Shown here in pieces: positions 49,943 to 59,186 of a stretch of 64,000 bases of DNA. The position numbers were made by a program, and so were the translations under genes. The notes beneath the pieces were generated by a model. It made no database searches. It had not been told where the DNA came from and saw only the letters and a list, made by a program, of their open reading frames with translations. The DNA lies in contig NZ_FNAI01000014.1 of assembly GCF_900101875.1 (NCBI RefSeq), forward strand, positions 103,731 to 167,730, given 5' to 3'. The number at the start of each line of letters is the position of its first letter. Within the stretch, counting starts at the first letter, position 1. Source of the stretch: Mucilaginibacter pineti. GTDB taxonomy: Bacteria; Bacteroidota; Bacteroidia; Sphingobacteriales; Sphingobacteriaceae.

Positions 49943-52420
49943 TTAATTGATCTCTCCCTTGTCTTTATCCGGATGATGAAGATAAACATCCTGTTGCGGG
50001 AACGGAATTGTAATACCATTAACCCTAAAGGCCGATGTTATAGCAATTATCAGATCGCTTCGGGTAGCGAATGAATCTTTCATGTTTTTAGCCCAGAAAT
50101 AGATCCTGACATCTATAGAACTATTGTTAAACTGTTCATACTGTACAACAGGGCCCTGACTTTTGCTGATACGGTCGTCCGCATTTAAAATTTCGTTGAG
50201 TAATTGCTTGGCTTTTTCGAGGTTGGAATCATAGGCTATGCCTATTACAATGGAAATCCGTTTCCGGTTTCCACCCAACGACCAATTGATGAGGTGCGAA
50301 TTAAGGAGGTCGCCGTTTGGCATAACCACATCTGCCCCTTCCCAGGTGGCAATTACACTACTGCGGAAACCAATAGATTTCATGGTACCGCCCTGGCCGT
50401 CAACATCTACCACATCGCCTACATTAACGGGTTTTTCAAAAGCAATGATCAGCCCGCTCACCAGGTTGTTAACCAGCGTTTGTAAACCAAAGCCTATACC
50501 TACCCCCAGTGCGCCCAAAACAATTGTTATCCTGTCCATCGGGATACCAGCAGCCGCAATGGCCAAAAACAAACCGATGCTGAGTATAGAGATCCTCACC
50601 AGCAGCAGCCAGCTTCCGATACCCCGCGTGCCGTCTTTGCCATCTTTATCAACACCTAAATGGTTATCTGAAGCAAAATAGGATACTATTTTGGAAATTA
50701 CGACCGAAACAGCCATGATGGTAATGAACAGCATCAGGTTATTAATGGAAAAAGTATAATCGCCCAGGGTACGTTCCCGGCTGAAAAATTCCCTGAGCGG
50801 CTTCGAAACAAATTCAAAACCGGCGTAATTGCGCCCGAACAAAATTAACCAGCCAATAACCAGCAACACGTAAAAGAAAGGAGGGGCTTTTTTTCCTACT
50901 TTTTCAAAATTAAGGTAAAATAGCTTTTTATCCTGACGGGTGTACACGTTAAATGCCAGGAACAAACCCTCGTTAATCAGCCTCACCGTCCACAGGAACA
51001 AAATGGCGATCACCACGTTCAGATAACCGCTGATGAGCAGGGTTTTTGAAAGATTATACCTGCCGAACATATTAGCCAGCGTTGCCAGCAGCTCCAGCAC
51101 AGCCATAAACCCTATGGATATCAGGATCCATTTTTCGCGCAGTTCGTTAATACGGCCTTTCCAGATGACAATTACACCTGTAACACTGCCTAAAATAGAT
51201 ATGACAAGCATGATCCATCGCTCTGTTCGGGTGGCTTGCAACAGCAGGTTATCAAAAGCTGCAATGATGAATAGCGCCACCATGATAAGCCACACGTTGA
51301 TCCAGTATCTGGTAATGAAGTTTTTAAACAATATGGATAGGCAGATACAGTCGATAGTCCAGAAAATAACGCTCAAAATAAATGGTGGCGAAAAGAAAAT
51401 GAACTGGAACAGGTTAAGTACAATAAGTATTGCCGAAAGCAGCGGATGTTTTAAAACCAGCTGACCCTCAAAATCATTTTCCAGCAGTTTCTTCTCTACA
51501 TAAATGTTTTTTAGCGACTGCAGGTAAGCAAACGAAGTAAGTATAAGTAACAGCAGAATGATAAGTTTGCCGCTATTATTTTGTACATAGAAAAGCAGGG
51601 TAAGCAGGCCTTTGGCCTTCGCCTGCGCCAGGATCTCGCCAAACGGCCGGTAATAACCTACGGCCCCCCAAATATTGTCAAACTCCCGGTTTAAGGTGTT
51701 CTCAGCCATATCCTTTTGATACAGCTCTATTTCTTCCAGGCCGTTCTGTAATTTAAAGGCCTCTGTATTAACCTTATTAAGCAGCGTCTGCACATTTTTG
51801 CTGGCTTGTTTCAGTGAGCTATCTACCGGGTCAATTTCACGGGCAACAACAATAATTTGCTGAAGATATTTGGATAGCGTTGCCGAATCGGCAGGGAATT
51901 TAAAAAGTGCAGGCACGCTTAACAACGAATCGAACCGGTACCTAAAGGTGTTCAATTCCTGCTGATGAAAGTCGAGCTTTGTTTTTCGAGCCTCCATTTT
52001 ATTATACAATTCTGCTATGATCTTGGAGGTGGCCGTCAAATTCCGGAAGGTTTGCGCCGTACCCTTTTTGGTAAGCACACCATCTCCTGCAATAACAAGT
52101 TCCTTTTCAATTTCTGCCAATTGTACCTTTGTACCTACCGTATCAACACCAGATTTTAGGTAGATGCGGGCTTTTTGCATCGTTTTTTTGATTTCCTCAA
52201 AAATTCGGTTTTGAGCCAGCGTTGCCTTATCGGCCATAAACTCATCTGAACTTTTTTTGGCCGATGCTTTTGCAAACCGCTGCATCTTTGTCACAAAATC
52301 TATTTTGATACTGTCCGAAGCTGATTTCTTGGGTACAGAATCTGTTTTTTGCGCGTACAAAGGTATGCCGGCCAGCAGACAATAAAAGAGTACGAGCAAG
52401 TAACGTGTGGTTTTTATCAT
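49943..52420 (-). CDS. Large mechanosensitive ion channel (MscS family, MscK-like)
   Basis: An 825-residue protein with a signal peptide (YLLVLFYCLLAGIPLYAQ), a periplasmic coiled-coil domain (about residues 30-260) and some eleven membrane segments. The C-terminal MscS core is clear: ITIVLGALGVGIGFGLQTLVNNLVSGLIIAFEKPVNVGDVV cut to its pore motif GALGVGIGFGLQTLVNN, then FRSSVIATWEGADVVMPNGDLL. It opens under membrane tension to release solutes in hypo-osmotic shock. Confidence 0.9.
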   Translation of the reverse strand: MIKTTRYLLVLFYCLLAGIPLYAQKTDSVPKKSASDSIKIDFVTKMQRFAKASAKKSSDEFMADKATLAQNRIFEEIKKTMQKARIYLKSGVDTVGTKVQLAEIEKELVIAGDGVLTKKGTAQTFRNLTATSKIIAELYNKMEARKTKLDFHQQELNTFRYRFDSLLSVPALFKFPADSATLSKYLQQIIVVAREIDPVDSSLKQASKNVQTLLNKVNTEAFKLQNGLEEIELYQKDMAENTLNREFDNIWGAVGYYRPFGEILAQAKAKGLLTLLFYVQNNSGKLIILLLLILTSFAYLQSLKNIYVEKKLLENDFEGQLVLKHPLLSAILIVLNLFQFIFFSPPFILSVIFWTIDCICLSILFKNFITRYWINVWLIMVALFIIAAFDNLLLQATRTERWIMLVISILGSVTGVIVIWKGRINELREKWILISIGFMAVLELLATLANMFGRYNLSKTLLISGYLNVVIAILFLWTVRLINEGLFLAFNVYTRQDKKLFYLNFEKVGKKAPPFFYVLLVIGWLILFGRNYAGFEFVSKPLREFFSRERTLGDYTFSINNLMLFITIMAVSVVISKIVSYFASDNHLGVDKDGKDGTRGIGSWLLLVRISILSIGLFLAIAAAGIPMDRITIVLGALGVGIGFGLQTLVNNLVSGLIIAFEKPVNVGDVVDVDGQGGTMKSIGFRSSVIATWEGADVVMPNGDLLNSHLINWSLGGNRKRISIVIGIAYDSNLEKAKQLLNEILNADDRISKSQGPVVQYEQFNNSSIDVRIYFWAKNMKDSFATRSDLIIAITSAFRVNGITIPFPQQDVYLHHPDKDKGEIN

Positions 52421-52549
52421 AGGAATAGATTACTGCTCTTTTGCGGATTTTATAAAAATAGCAGATATTAAAATTAATTCAAACAAAATATTGTTTAACA
52501 CGTAAAATACTCAACAATAACATTAATTTTAATCTTATAGCCAAGCCTT

Positions 52550-53398
52550 ATGAAAAAAATCAGTCTGTTTATCATTACCTGCTTACTTTCCTTTAATATT
52601 TTAGCGCAAACAAAAACTGCAGTTAAACAAGATGTAGTTATTAAAGCTAACGGAGAGGAAATGAAAGGAAAGGTTACCAAAATAACCGACACAGATATCA
52701 CCTTTATATACACTGGCGAAACAGCAGAGTATGTGATAAAAAAAGCTGATGTTGTTAAGATCATTCATTCAAGCGGCCGCGTTGAAATCATAAGCCAGGA
52801 ACCTTTACCGGCGCAGGAGCGGCAAAAAGATGAGGTGTCCATGTCGGCTAGCCCGGTTGACCACCATAATAAAATAGCGATACTTCCTTTTACTTATTTG
52901 ATAGATAACCAGCCTGGAGCCGATGAAATTGGCTATAAAGCGCAGGAAGACACTTATGCCATGCTATCTCAACATTCTGCCGGTTATACCATTTTAGATA
53001 CCCGGACCACCAACGCATTGCTTGTTAAAGGTGGCGTTACAAAAGATAAAATGATGGGATTTACCATGAAGGAGATCTGCGACATACTGGGTGTAGAGTA
53101 TGTTGTTGATGGTACAGTAACACAATCAAAAGGTTACCAAACCAGCTCTTCGGGTGGCTCGGCCGACGCTAAGGTAAAAAGGGATGGAAATGAAAAGGTT
53201 AAAGGCGTATCATCATCAAGTTCTACTTACAGCAATTCGGTACAGCGCTACGCCATATCGGTAAGCCTGCGGATTTATATGGATACCAATGCCAATATTT
53301 ACAGCCAAAGCCACAAAGCATTTTGGACAACCACAGACCTATCTTACAGCAGCCCCTTAGAGTACCTGCTTAAAAGGTGCCCGCTATACCGGAAGTAG
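52550..53398 (+). CDS. Exported CsgG/TolB-N-like protein
   Basis: A 282-residue protein with signal peptide (ISLFIITCLLSFNILAQ). Residues 28-85 look like a small beta domain (DVVIKANGEEMKGKVTKITDTDITFIY); residues 105-195 resemble the nucleotide-free TolB-N/CsgG fold (KIAILPFTYLIDNQPGADEIG, then EICDILGVEYVVDGTVTQSKG). A Ser-rich linker follows. Function unknown, presumably periplasmic. Confidence 0.65.
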   Translation: MKKISLFIITCLLSFNILAQTKTAVKQDVVIKANGEEMKGKVTKITDTDITFIYTGETAEYVIKKADVVKIIHSSGRVEIISQEPLPAQERQKDEVSMSASPVDHHNKIAILPFTYLIDNQPGADEIGYKAQEDTYAMLSQHSAGYTILDTRTTNALLVKGGVTKDKMMGFTMKEICDILGVEYVVDGTVTQSKGYQTSSSGGSADAKVKRDGNEKVKGVSSSSSTYSNSVQRYAISVSLRIYMDTNANIYSQSHKAFWTTTDLSYSSPLEYLLKRCPLYRK

Positions 53399-53645
53399 TG
53401 AGCGGGTATATAAAGTTTAAGTATATTCGTCCATCTGATTTAACTGATGGCTAAGAAATTGGCCAATAGATTTAAGCATAAATAACTGCTGGCTGAGCAA
53501 GTAATATTAAGGTCAATCTTTCGTTATCTTTATCGATTCAAAGACTTCATTTATCGATACTTATATGCACTTTGGGTACCGTTGTTTATTTTTAAACGCT
53601 GTCCTTTGTATCATCCTTTTCGAAATGAAGATTTTATAAAAAATC

Positions 53646-54752
53646 ATGAAAAAAACTGAACCATCTCTTTTTAAGCTGCAAGTAGTTATTTGTTTGCTGT
53701 CTGCATTATTTTTATATGCCTGTAAAAAGGATAGTACAACGCCATCGGTTAAAGCAGTTGTTAATGCTACGCCGTTTACACTTGGCTTGTATGAGTATGC
53801 CAACGGATCAAACAAGCGGATATTTATACCCATTACCCAAATTGGCACACAAACGGTTAATTACGGGGCCATATTTGATACTGGCTCGCCCGGTATGACT
53901 ATGGATGCTACTGACATCCTCCCGGCAACAATGATAACTGCCGCTGGCATTCAGTTTACCGGCGATTCAACTATTGTAAACGGCATTACCGTAACCTCAA
54001 AAACTGCTACCATCAGTTATGGCGATGCAACCGGTACAACTAAAGAATATGGTAATTTGGCTTACGCCAACGTCACCATAGGTAATTCATTAGGTAACAC
54101 AATTTTAAAACGCGTTCCGTTCTTTTTGTACTATAAAATTATCGACAATGATGGCAAGCAACTTCCTGCCCACTCGGCAGATGTTTTTGGCGTAAGCCCT
54201 GGCACAAGTAATACCAGGAGCGAAATTTTAAGTCCGCTACGGTTTTATGATTTTGGCACCGGGCTTACTAACGGTTTTAAACTTGCTACTTTAAGCACCG
54301 GGAGTTTCAATTCAACAGCCACCTATGTTTCTAACCTGCTTACCATTGGGCTTACCTCAACAGATCTTTCCTCTGCCGGTTTTATTATGCACCCGCTTAC
54401 CAATTATACAAACGGCGGATACTCACCAAATATACCTGGTACCATTACTTATGGCAGCACTACTATTGCAGCCCAGTTCCTTTTTGATACAGGTACCCCG
54501 TCAATTACGGTTATTGAAAACAAGCTTGCCACCACTGCTCTTGGCCAGCTTCCTGCAAATACGCAGGTTACGCTTACCACCGATAAAGGTTTTACTTATA
54601 CTTATAGCACCACCAGTACAGGAAACCTTACCGAAATTCAAAACCCCAACAATACACAGGATTTCCGCACTGTTTTAAGTATCGACTTTTTTCTAAAAAA
54701 CGAATACTTAACTGATTATGGTAACCACCAGATAGGATTGAAAAATAATTAA
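53646..54752 (+). CDS. Pepsin-like bilobal aspartyl protease lipoprotein
   Basis: A 368-residue lipoprotein (LLSALFLYACKKD, acylated Cys26). Two aspartyl-protease motifs are visible: GAIFDTGSPGMTMDA with D78, and FLFDTGTPSITVIEN with D281; both are followed by the beta-hairpin sequence expected in an A1-type active site, and a middle ADVFGVSPGTS resembles the pepsin loop. The 203-residue spacing fits a single chain with two lobes. Being a lipoprotein of Bacteroidota it is likely surface or periplasm facing. Activity is inference. Confidence 0.6.
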   Translation: MKKTEPSLFKLQVVICLLSALFLYACKKDSTTPSVKAVVNATPFTLGLYEYANGSNKRIFIPITQIGTQTVNYGAIFDTGSPGMTMDATDILPATMITAAGIQFTGDSTIVNGITVTSKTATISYGDATGTTKEYGNLAYANVTIGNSLGNTILKRVPFFLYYKIIDNDGKQLPAHSADVFGVSPGTSNTRSEILSPLRFYDFGTGLTNGFKLATLSTGSFNSTATYVSNLLTIGLTSTDLSSAGFIMHPLTNYTNGGYSPNIPGTITYGSTTIAAQFLFDTGTPSITVIENKLATTALGQLPANTQVTLTTDKGFTYTYSTTSTGNLTEIQNPNNTQDFRTVLSIDFFLKNEYLTDYGNHQIGLKNN

Positions 54753-54802
54753 GTAAGATTTATTGGCCTGATGTATCACTGAAAAAACATGATATGAACA
54801 AC

Positions 54803-54835
54803 AAAAGCCTTTCAGTTAACGCTGAAAGGCTTTTT
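54803..54835. terminator. Bidirectional terminator
   Basis: AAAGCCTTTCAG-TTAACG-CTGAAAGGCTTT with T runs on both strands, between the protease-like gene and the convergent RND operon. Confidence 0.9.
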
Positions 54836-54854
54836 GCTTAAAACAAATCGATGT

Positions 54855-55937
54855 TTAATTTATCAGATCGCCATCTTTAATATCATCACTGGCTTTCAGG
54901 ACAATTTGATCATTTGCCGATAAGCTGCCGAAAACTTCGGTGGAATCTTTTCCTGTTAAGCCTTCTTTTATATCAACTAATTTTGCTTTTTTATCTTTTA
55001 CAATAACAATATATTCCCGTTCGGTAGAACGAACAATGGCGGCATTCGGCACCAATAATGATTTTGCACCTGATAGCATCGGTATTTTTACCTCGCCATA
55101 CATCCCGGGTTTTAACTGCCCGTCTTTATTCAGTACATCTATCTCAATAGCTTCGGAGCGCATATTACCCAATGCATTGGCCGAACGGCTGATCCTGGCG
55201 CTATGTGCTGTACCGGGGATTGCATTAAACGTAAAAGTTACGGCTTGTTTAAGATCTACCTTGTCAACATAATTCTCTGGAATTGCCACTTCTAAACGTA
55301 GTTTGCGGGTATCCTGTAAAACCAGCATCGGTTGGTCGGTAGCTTTGCCGGGAGCCACTAAAGCACCGGGCGATACGTTCCGCTGTACAATCATCCCGTC
55401 AAAAGGTGCGTATATCCGTAAGTACCCCTGCATTGTTCTTACCGATTGTACATTAGATTTTTCGGAATTGGCGATAGCCATATCAGATTTCATCCGGGAT
55501 ATGGCATTGTCTAAATCAAGCGGCGAAACCGAGCCAGGTTCGGCTGCTGCTTCCTTTAAGCGGTTATATTTTTCTTTACTGGCATTGGCCGTTTCCTGCG
55601 CCTGCAAATAGCGTGAATTGGCTGCCTGCAGCTGCGATTCCATTTCGGGTGCTTCAAGCGTAAGCAATAACTGACCCTTGCTTACCTGCGAACCCCTGTC
55701 AACATAGATCTGTTTTACAAAGCCATTTACTTTAGGAAACAGGTTTACCTCATTAAATGGATTTAACTGCCCGGGCAAACGCGCATAGCTTGACAAGGCC
55801 TTTTCGGTGATGCTGCCAATCTCGTATTTTTTTATAGCGGCACCTTTAGTTTCGGTTAGGTCTACCGGTTTTTGATTGCCTGAGCAGGCTGCTAAAAAGC
55901 ATATTGCCGGGGCTATTATGATGAATTTTGTTTTCAT
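54855..55937 (-). CDS. RND efflux periplasmic adaptor (MFP)
   Basis: A 360-residue lipoprotein (signal IIAPAICFLAACSGN) of the membrane-fusion family: barrel-sandwich halves KVNGFVKQIYVDRGSQVSKGQLLLTL and RIYAPFDGMIVQRNVSPGALV around an alpha-hairpin (QLQAANSRYLQAQETANASKEKY). It links the inner-membrane pump and TolC-like channel encoded by the two upstream genes; four bp separate it from the pump gene. Confidence 0.92.
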   Translation of the reverse strand: MKTKFIIIAPAICFLAACSGNQKPVDLTETKGAAIKKYEIGSITEKALSSYARLPGQLNPFNEVNLFPKVNGFVKQIYVDRGSQVSKGQLLLTLEAPEMESQLQAANSRYLQAQETANASKEKYNRLKEAAAEPGSVSPLDLDNAISRMKSDMAIANSEKSNVQSVRTMQGYLRIYAPFDGMIVQRNVSPGALVAPGKATDQPMLVLQDTRKLRLEVAIPENYVDKVDLKQAVTFTFNAIPGTAHSARISRSANALGNMRSEAIEIDVLNKDGQLKPGMYGEVKIPMLSGAKSLLVPNAAIVRSTEREYIVIVKDKKAKLVDIKEGLTGKDSTEVFGSLSANDQIVLKASDDIKDGDLIN

Positions 55938-55941
55938 GTTT

Positions 55942-58900
55942 TTATATAGTTGAGGTTTTAATAGGTGTTGTTTCTTCGGGCATTAAGGATGGTGACTCGT
56001 AAGTGGTTTTATCTTGTACCCAGGCAAACACCAGGGGCAGGATAAACAGGGCAGCCAATGTAGATGCGAATAAACCCCCAATTACGGCGCGGCCCAATGG
56101 TGCGGTTTGTTCGCCGGCCTCTCCCATACCCGAAGCCATGGGTATCATGCCCGCCATCATGGCAAAACTGGTCATGAGTATTGGCCGCAGGCGGATAGCC
56201 GCGCTGGTGATGGATGCACGGGTAGCATCCCTAAACTCTAATCTTAACTTTTCGGCATTGGTTACTATCAGGATGGCGTTGGCCACAGATACACCTGTAG
56301 ACATGATCATCCCCATATAAGATTGCAGGTTAAGTGTAGAACCGGTTAACAGCAATGCAGTAAGCGAACCCAGTATAACTGCCGGAACTGTAGATAGTAC
56401 GGTAAGTGATAGCTTGAATGATTGGTAATTGGCGGCCAGTAACAGGAATATCACCAGTACCGCAAAGCCTAAACCGCTTTGTAAACTACTCATCGTTTCT
56501 GTAAGTAAGCTGGTCATACCTTTTAACTCGGCTACCAGGCCTTTTGGCGGAGTACCTATCTCCTTCATAGCTTTCTGTACATCGGCGGTAGCCGTACCCA
56601 AATCCTTTTTATAAATATTGGCGCTCACCGTTAAAAAACGGCGCGGACCGGTGCGGTCATATTCACCTGGTGCGTAGGTGATCTTAAAATCAGCCACATC
56701 TGCCAGCGTCGGTGTGCTTTGGCCTTTCAGCAGCGGAATTTCCTTTAGCTCATCCATCGTATTCATCACATACTCGGGTACCTGTACCTGCACCTGGTAG
56801 GTGTACTGCTTATCTTCATCAAGCCATTGATTTTTCTCCGTAAAACGGCTTGATGATGTACTGGCTGTAACCGAGCGGGCTATATCGGTCACATTTAATC
56901 CAAACTGCGATATCTTTTGGCGATCAAGCGTAATGGCTACTACCGGTATTTTTAGCGGTTGTACAATTTGCACATCGCGCAGGTACGGGATCTGTTTTAA
57001 TTTAGCCACTGCCTTGTTCGCGTAGCTTTCAATCTGCGCCATATCCTTCCCGGCAACGCGTAATTCAATAGGTGTGGCTGCCCCCTGGCTCATGATCTTT
57101 TCGGTCATATCTATGGGTTCAAAAGTGATACGCAGATCGGGCATGGCATGGCCTATGTTTTTACGCAAAGCATCTTTCAGTTCATCCATATTTACTTTGT
57201 AGCTTTCATCCAGCTTTACCTGCAATACAGCTTCGTGTGTACCTGTATTAAATATGTACAGGTTACTGCTGCCATAACTGCTGGGTACAATACCTACATA
57301 GCCAGAACTGATCTCGATATGATGATCAACAGTTTTATCAATAATGCTCAGTACCTGCTTAAATTTATCTTCGGTGCGTTCCAGCCGCGTTCCATCCGGT
57401 GCTTTAATACGGATGAGGAATTGACCGTTATTGAGTTTTGGCATCATATCCTTACCAATAATTACAAAGCCAACCCCGGCTAACACAATAACCGCTACCA
57501 GGTAAATTGGAACAATCAGTTTTTTTGCAGGCATCCAACGGGTAATGATCTGCATGAATTTCATTTTCACCCGTTCAAAAAAGTCGTTATTTTCCGGATG
57601 TTGCTGCTCTGCTCTCAGGTGTTTGTTTACCTGTGATTCTTCTTTATAATCCAGGGCTTCGCCCGCATGGGCATGTAATTCACCGTGATGATAATGCTGA
57701 TAACGTTCGGCTTTTATCATCCAGTTACTTAATATAGGCACCAGTGTTTGCGCCAGGATATAAGATACGATCATGGTTAAACCGATGGACAGGGATAGCG
57801 GCAGGAACATGGCCTTTGGTACGCCATTCATCAGGAACGACGGGGCAAATACCGCCAGGATACAAAGCAGGATCAAAAGCAGCGGAAACGCTATTTCCTC
57901 GCAGGCATCATAAATGGCCAGTTTTTTTGATTTACCCATTTCCAGGTGCTGGTGAATATTCTCTATCGTTACCGTTGCCTGGTCTACAAGAATACCGATG
58001 GCTAATGCCAGCCCGCTTAAAGTCATGATATTGATAGTTTGCCCAAAGGCCCCTAAAAGCATCACCCCTAAAAGAATAGAAACCGGAATGGTGATCACCA
58101 CAATTAAACTGCTGCGCCAATCACGCAGAAATAACAGCACCATTAAGCCGGTGAGCAAAGCGCCTAAACCACCTTCAGTAATTAAACTTTTCACGGCGTT
58201 TACCACAAATACCGATTGATCAAACTCGTATGATACTTTTATATCATCGGGCAATAAACTTTGCATTTCGGGCAGTTTAGCCTTCAAGCCCTGTACTACC
58301 GACCATGTTGATGCATCGGCCGTTTTTACTATCGGGATATAAACCGACCGTTTGCCATTGATCAGCGCATAATCTACCGTAATATCTGATGCATCGGCCA
58401 CACGGGCTACATCTTTAACCAGCACCGATACACCATTCTTTGTTTTGATGGGGATATCGCCAAACTCTTCCGCTTTTTTTACCAGGGAGTTAATAGTGGT
58501 AATAAACATGGTATTATCAATACGCAGATTGCCCGATGGCGACATGGCATTGAATTTGGCCAATGCTTCTACCACCTGATCGGGGGTGAGATCATAACTG
58601 CGTAATTTGGCCGGATCAACGCTTACGGTAATAGAGCGTGAATTGGCACCAAAAGGCGGCGGTGCCGATAATCCCGGTACAGAAGCAAACATGGGCCTGA
58701 TGCGGGTGGCCGCCATGTCATAAATTTCCTTGAGGCTACGCCCGGGTGCGGAAAGCACCAGCTGCCCTACCGGCAACGAAGACGCATCATAACGAACCAC
58801 CTGGGGCGGCAAAGCACCGGGTGGGAAAAACTTCATGGCGCGGTTAACCTGTAAGGCTACCTGCGCCTGGGCTTCGGCCATGTTGGTACTTTCGTAAAAG

Positions 58901-59181
58901 CTGATCTTGAGCATGGTAAGGCCCTGAATATTTTTAGTAGAGATATTTTTAATACCGTTCACATACAGGAACTGATCCTGCAAACGGGTACTAAAAAAAC
59001 CTTCCATTTGCTGCGGCGACATACCGCCGTAAGATTCTATCACATAAATGGTAGGCAGGTTGAGCTGCGGAAAAATATCTATGGGTATATTAATTGCGCT
59101 AAGCACGGCAAATATCAAAAGGCTCATGGTAATAACTACCACGGTAAGAGGCCGTTTGAGTGCGGAGGTGACCATTGACAT
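55942..59181 (-). CDS. RND efflux permease
   Basis: A 1079-residue inner-membrane pump with twelve membrane segments and two large periplasmic loops in the HAE/HME plan: KRPLTVVVITMSLLIFAVLSA at the N-terminus, NIPIDIFPQLNLPTIYV and DGTRLERTEDKF. The TM4 proton-relay motif is LVDQATVTIENIHQ (second Asp replaced by Gln) and the TM10 site reads GVSVANAILIV (Val where AcrB has Lys), so the usual relay is altered. A His-rich stretch YQHYHHGELHAHAGE lies near residues 490-505. Substrate unknown; drug, bile or metal efflux are possible. Confidence 0.93.
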   Translation of the reverse strand: MSMVTSALKRPLTVVVITMSLLIFAVLSAINIPIDIFPQLNLPTIYVIESYGGMSPQQMEGFFSTRLQDQFLYVNGIKNISTKNIQGLTMLKISFYESTNMAEAQAQVALQVNRAMKFFPPGALPPQVVRYDASSLPVGQLVLSAPGRSLKEIYDMAATRIRPMFASVPGLSAPPPFGANSRSITVSVDPAKLRSYDLTPDQVVEALAKFNAMSPSGNLRIDNTMFITTINSLVKKAEEFGDIPIKTKNGVSVLVKDVARVADASDITVDYALINGKRSVYIPIVKTADASTWSVVQGLKAKLPEMQSLLPDDIKVSYEFDQSVFVVNAVKSLITEGGLGALLTGLMVLLFLRDWRSSLIVVITIPVSILLGVMLLGAFGQTINIMTLSGLALAIGILVDQATVTIENIHQHLEMGKSKKLAIYDACEEIAFPLLLILLCILAVFAPSFLMNGVPKAMFLPLSLSIGLTMIVSYILAQTLVPILSNWMIKAERYQHYHHGELHAHAGEALDYKEESQVNKHLRAEQQHPENNDFFERVKMKFMQIITRWMPAKKLIVPIYLVAVIVLAGVGFVIIGKDMMPKLNNGQFLIRIKAPDGTRLERTEDKFKQVLSIIDKTVDHHIEISSGYVGIVPSSYGSSNLYIFNTGTHEAVLQVKLDESYKVNMDELKDALRKNIGHAMPDLRITFEPIDMTEKIMSQGAATPIELRVAGKDMAQIESYANKAVAKLKQIPYLRDVQIVQPLKIPVVAITLDRQKISQFGLNVTDIARSVTASTSSSRFTEKNQWLDEDKQYTYQVQVQVPEYVMNTMDELKEIPLLKGQSTPTLADVADFKITYAPGEYDRTGPRRFLTVSANIYKKDLGTATADVQKAMKEIGTPPKGLVAELKGMTSLLTETMSSLQSGLGFAVLVIFLLLAANYQSFKLSLTVLSTVPAVILGSLTALLLTGSTLNLQSYMGMIMSTGVSVANAILIVTNAEKLRLEFRDATRASITSAAIRLRPILMTSFAMMAGMIPMASGMGEAGEQTAPLGRAVIGGLFASTLAALFILPLVFAWVQDKTTYESPSLMPEETTPIKTSTI

Positions 59182-59186
59182 AATAA

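Noticed and set aside
56003..58219. Several long open frames antisense to the RND permease gene
   Set aside because: They mirror the codon bias of the permease on the other strand, lack promoters and have no domain similarity.
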